Source: Actinomycetales bacterium | GTDB taxonomy: Bacteria > Actinomycetota > Actinomycetes > Actinomycetales > BWSM-131 | Assembly: GCA_030149025.1 (NCBI GenBank) | Contig: JASBSH010000315.1 | Span: 1 to 7,612, forward strand | Length of the DNA: 7,612 nt | Direction of reading: 5' to 3' | In this document: piece by piece, positions 5,439 through 7,612 of the stretch | Layout: each line of letters begins with the position of its first letter | How positions within the stretch are numbered: position 1 is the stretch's first letter | Program-made: the position numbers and the translations under genes | Notes under the pieces: generated by a model | Told to the model about the DNA's origin: nothing | Seen by the model: the letters and a program-made list of their open reading frames with translations, nothing else | The model's database searches: none

Positions 5439-7588
5439 CGACCACGTCCGACAGGCGACCCGAGGCGGCCGCACCCGCGAAGCCGGAGCTGGTCACCGCG
5501 ACCATCGACGGCATCGAGGTCAGCGTGCCGAAGGGCACCCTCGTGATCCGGGCGGCCGAGGACATCGGCATCCAGATCCCGAGGTTCTGCGACCACCCTC
5601 TCCTTGACCCGGTCGGCGCATGCCGCCAGTGCCTGGTCGAGATCGCCACCCCCGGCCCGGACGGCTCCCTGCGGCCGATGCCGAAGCCGCAGCCCGCCTG
5701 CGTCATCGAGATGACGCCCGGGATGCAGGTGAAGACGCAGAACACCTCGCCGGTGGCCAACAAGGCCCAGCACGGGCAGATGGAGTTCCTGCTCATCAAC
5801 CACCCGCTCGACTGCCCCGTCTGCGACAAGGGCGGCGAGTGCCCCCTGCAGAACCAGGCGATGAGCAACGGCCGGCCCGAGACCCGGTTCGTCGACGTCA
5901 AGCGCACCGTCCCCAAGCCGATCAAGATCTCAACCCAGGTGCTGCTGGACCGGGAGCGGTGCATCCTGTGCCAGCGCTGCACCCGGTTCTCCAAGGAGAT
6001 CGCCGGCGACCCGTTCATCGAGCTGATGCAGCGCGGCGCGCAGCAGCAGATCGGCACCTTCTCCCCCGGCGTCCTCGGCATCCACACGCAGGGCGAGTCC
6101 CTGCTCGACGAGAGCGGCGAGCCCTTCGCCAGCTACTTCTCCGGCAACACCATCCAGATCTGCCCGGTGGGCGCGCTGACCAGCGCCGCCTACCGGTTCC
6201 GCTCCCGGCCGTTCGACCTCGTCTCCAGCCCCGGAGTGTGCGAGCACTGCTCGTCCGGGTGCGCGATCCGGGTCGACCACCGCCGCGGCACGGTGATGCG
6301 CCGGCTCGCCGGTGAGGACCCGGCGGTGAACGAGGAGTGGAACTGCGACAAGGGTCGGTTCGCGTTCACCTGGGCGACCGCCCCCGACCGGCTGAGCCAC
6401 CCACTGGTGCGCGACGCCGAGACCGGTCAGCTCACCCCCGCCAGCTGGCCCGAGGCCCTCGAGATCGCCGCCCGCGGGCTGCAGGCCGCCCGCGAGAGCC
6501 GCGGGGCCGCCGTCCTCGTCGGTGGCCGCTCCACCGTCGAGGACGCGTACGGGTACTCGAAGTTCGCCAGGATCGCCCTAGGGACGAACGACATCGACTT
6601 CCGGTCCCGCCCGCACTCCGCGGAGGAGGCGCAGTTCCTCGCGCACCACGTCGCCGGCCGGGCGCTCACCGACCCAGGGGCGGTGACCTACGCGGACCTG
6701 GAGAAGGCGCCGAGCGTCCTGCTCGTGGACTTCGAGCCCGAGGAGGAGTCGCCGATCGTCTTCCTCCGGCTGCGGAAGGCGGTGCGCAAGAACGGCACCA
6801 CGGTGCACGCCGTCGCCCCCTTCACCACCCGGGGGCTGAAGAAGCTGTCCGGCACCCTGGTGAGCGCTGCCCCCGGTACCGAGCCGGAGGTGCTGCGCGC
6901 CATCGCCGACCAGCACGTGGACGTGGCGGCGACCGCAGCGGCGCTGCGGGAGCCGGGTGCCGTCGTCCTTGTCGGTGAACGTGCCGCGGTGGTGCCCGGC
7001 GCACTCACCGCCGTCCTTGCCCTCGCCGACGCGACCGGCGCGCGCCTCGCCTGGGTGCCGCGCCGCGCCGGTGACCGGGGCGCGGTCGAGGTCGGTGCCC
7101 TGCCGAACCTGCTGCCCGGGGGCCGCCCGGTCGAGGACCCCGAGGCCCGTGTCGACATGGCCGCGGCCTGGGGCGTCGCCTCGCTGCCCCAGACCCCGGG
7201 CCGGGACGGCGACGCCATCGTCGCCGCCGCAGCCGCCGGTGAGCTCGGCGCGCTCGTGGTCGGCGGGGTGGACCCGGTCGACACCAGCGACCCGAACCTG
7301 TTCCTGCGGGCGCTGGACGCGGTGCCGTTCGTGGTGTCCCTCGAGGTCCGCGCCAGCGCCGTGACAGACCGCGCCGACGTGGTGCTTCCGGTGGCGCCGA
7401 CCCAGGAGAAGCCCGGCGCGTTCATGGACTGGGAGGGCCGCTGGCGGCTCTTCGAGCAGGCGCTCGCCTCCAACGCGCTGCCCGACGTGCGGGCGCTGTA
7501 CATGCTGGCGGACCACATGGACGTCGACCTCGGCGTCCGCGATGTGCCGACCGCCCGCGCCGAGCTGGGCGAGCTCGGTCGTTGGTAG
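5435..7588 (+). CDS. nuoG: NADH-quinone oxidoreductase subunit G (NuoG, 75 kDa subunit), possibly cut short by an in-frame TAG
   Basis: NuoG carries most of the FeS wire in the NADH module. The product here is 717 residues. An N-terminal ferredoxin-like domain binds N1b (Cys52, Cys63, Cys66, Cys89). Next is the His-ligated N5 motif (His123, Cys127, Cys130, Cys136). N4 follows with Cys176, Cys179, Cys182 and probably Cys243. N7 is complete (Cys269, Cys272, Cys276, Cys304). From about residue 305 on is the degenerate molybdopterin-oxidoreductase-like domain, with GVDP at 611-614 and the segment SLEVRASAVTDRADVVLPVA (635-654). The protein stops at GELGRW, while actinobacterial NuoG proteins usually run to about 780-850 residues with a further C-terminal domain. 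Protein-like sequence goes on in the same frame after the TAG (7586-7588). All visible FeS sites are intact, so the electron path would survive even if the tail is lost. The start overlaps the nuoF stop (ATGA) behind GGAG at 5421-5424. Confidence 0.95.
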   Translation: MTTTSDRRPEAAAPAKPELVTATIDGIEVSVPKGTLVIRAAEDIGIQIPRFCDHPLLDPVGACRQCLVEIATPGPDGSLRPMPKPQPACVIEMTPGMQVKTQNTSPVANKAQHGQMEFLLINHPLDCPVCDKGGECPLQNQAMSNGRPETRFVDVKRTVPKPIKISTQVLLDRERCILCQRCTRFSKEIAGDPFIELMQRGAQQQIGTFSPGVLGIHTQGESLLDESGEPFASYFSGNTIQICPVGALTSAAYRFRSRPFDLVSSPGVCEHCSSGCAIRVDHRRGTVMRRLAGEDPAVNEEWNCDKGRFAFTWATAPDRLSHPLVRDAETGQLTPASWPEALEIAARGLQAARESRGAAVLVGGRSTVEDAYGYSKFARIALGTNDIDFRSRPHSAEEAQFLAHHVAGRALTDPGAVTYADLEKAPSVLLVDFEPEEESPIVFLRLRKAVRKNGTTVHAVAPFTTRGLKKLSGTLVSAAPGTEPEVLRAIADQHVDVAATAAALREPGAVVLVGERAAVVPGALTAVLALADATGARLAWVPRRAGDRGAVEVGALPNLLPGGRPVEDPEARVDMAAAWGVASLPQTPGRDGDAIVAAAAAGELGALVVGGVDPVDTSDPNLFLRALDAVPFVVSLEVRASAVTDRADVVLPVAPTQEKPGAFMDWEGRWRLFEQALASNALPDVRALYMLADHMDVDLGVRDVPTARAELGELGRW

Positions 7589-7612
7589 GGGGGCCGTGCC
7601 GCGGCTCCGCAG
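7589..7612 (+). other. In-frame sequence after the nuoG stop, possible continuation of NuoG
   Basis: The last 24 bases read in the nuoG frame as GGRAAAPQ with no stop. An Ala/Pro-rich linker following a Trp is what I would expect at this point in a full-length actinobacterial NuoG. The alternative is that this is the start of the spacer before nuoH. The window ends too soon to decide. Confidence 0.4.

Noticed and set aside
3813..5474. Very long antisense open frame (553 codons) across nuoE and nuoF
   Set aside because: It is a mirror of strong GC-rich codon bias on the coding strand. The composition is low complexity (His, Arg, Gly, Val, Asp), no family is recognisable, and the + strand genes are certain.
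7596..7612. GTG at 7596 as a possible nuoH start
   Set aside because: The purine run is only about two bases away, and the five codons visible (VPRLR) do not resemble a NuoH start. The window is too short to pursue it.
1..7612. Mobile elements, CRISPR arrays, tRNA or rRNA genes
   Set aside because: The window is almost fully occupied by nuo genes. I saw no transposase, terminal repeats, spaced repeat array or tRNA-like cloverleaf.

Overview
The window holds the first half of a bacterial respiratory complex I (NDH-1, type I NADH:quinone oxidoreductase) operon: nuoA-nuoB-nuoC-nuoD-nuoE-nuoF-nuoG, all on the + strand. It is very GC-rich with strong G/C third-position bias. NuoC and NuoD are separate genes. 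The layout, with a geranylgeranyl-reductase-like gene end just upstream of nuoA, is typical of high-GC Actinomycetota, which normally use menaquinone. I cannot place it to genus.

Layout. Bases 2-109 are the last 35 codons of an upstream gene that resembles the C-terminus of actinobacterial geranylgeranyl/menaquinone reductases. Bases 110-236 are the only substantial non-coding stretch. It holds a small hairpin right after that stop, a candidate iron-regulator (IdeR/DtxR/DmdR-type) box, a candidate -10 element and the nuoA ribosome binding site. nuoA (237-599) is followed by a 55-base gap that starts with a near-exact copy of the last 18 bases of nuoA. nuoB (655-1209), nuoC (1206-1979), nuoD (1976-3421), nuoE (3421-4116), nuoF (4116-5438) and nuoG (5435-7588) are joined by 1- or 4-base stop/start overlaps, so they are surely co-transcribed and probably translationally coupled.

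How they work together. NuoF takes hydride from NADH onto FMN. Electrons then pass along FeS clusters in NuoF (N3), NuoE (N1a, off-path) and NuoG (N1b, N4, N5, N7), and on to N2 in NuoB. Quinone is reduced in the cavity between NuoB and NuoD, with NuoC scaffolding the peripheral arm and NuoA helping to link it to the membrane. The NADH module (E, F, G), connecting module (B, C, D) and one membrane subunit (A) are here. The FeS-carrying NuoI and the remaining membrane subunits (H, J-N) would lie beyond the right edge. All cluster-ligating cysteines that I could check in B, E, F and G are present.

I found no undescribed system. The points worth a second look are: an in-frame amber codon ending NuoG well short of the usual actinobacterial length, with protein-like sequence continuing in the same frame after it; the possible iron box overlapping the nuoA promoter; the tandem duplication of the nuoA 3' end; and substitutions in NuoD at positions that in the mitochondrial enzyme tune cluster N2 and the quinone site.
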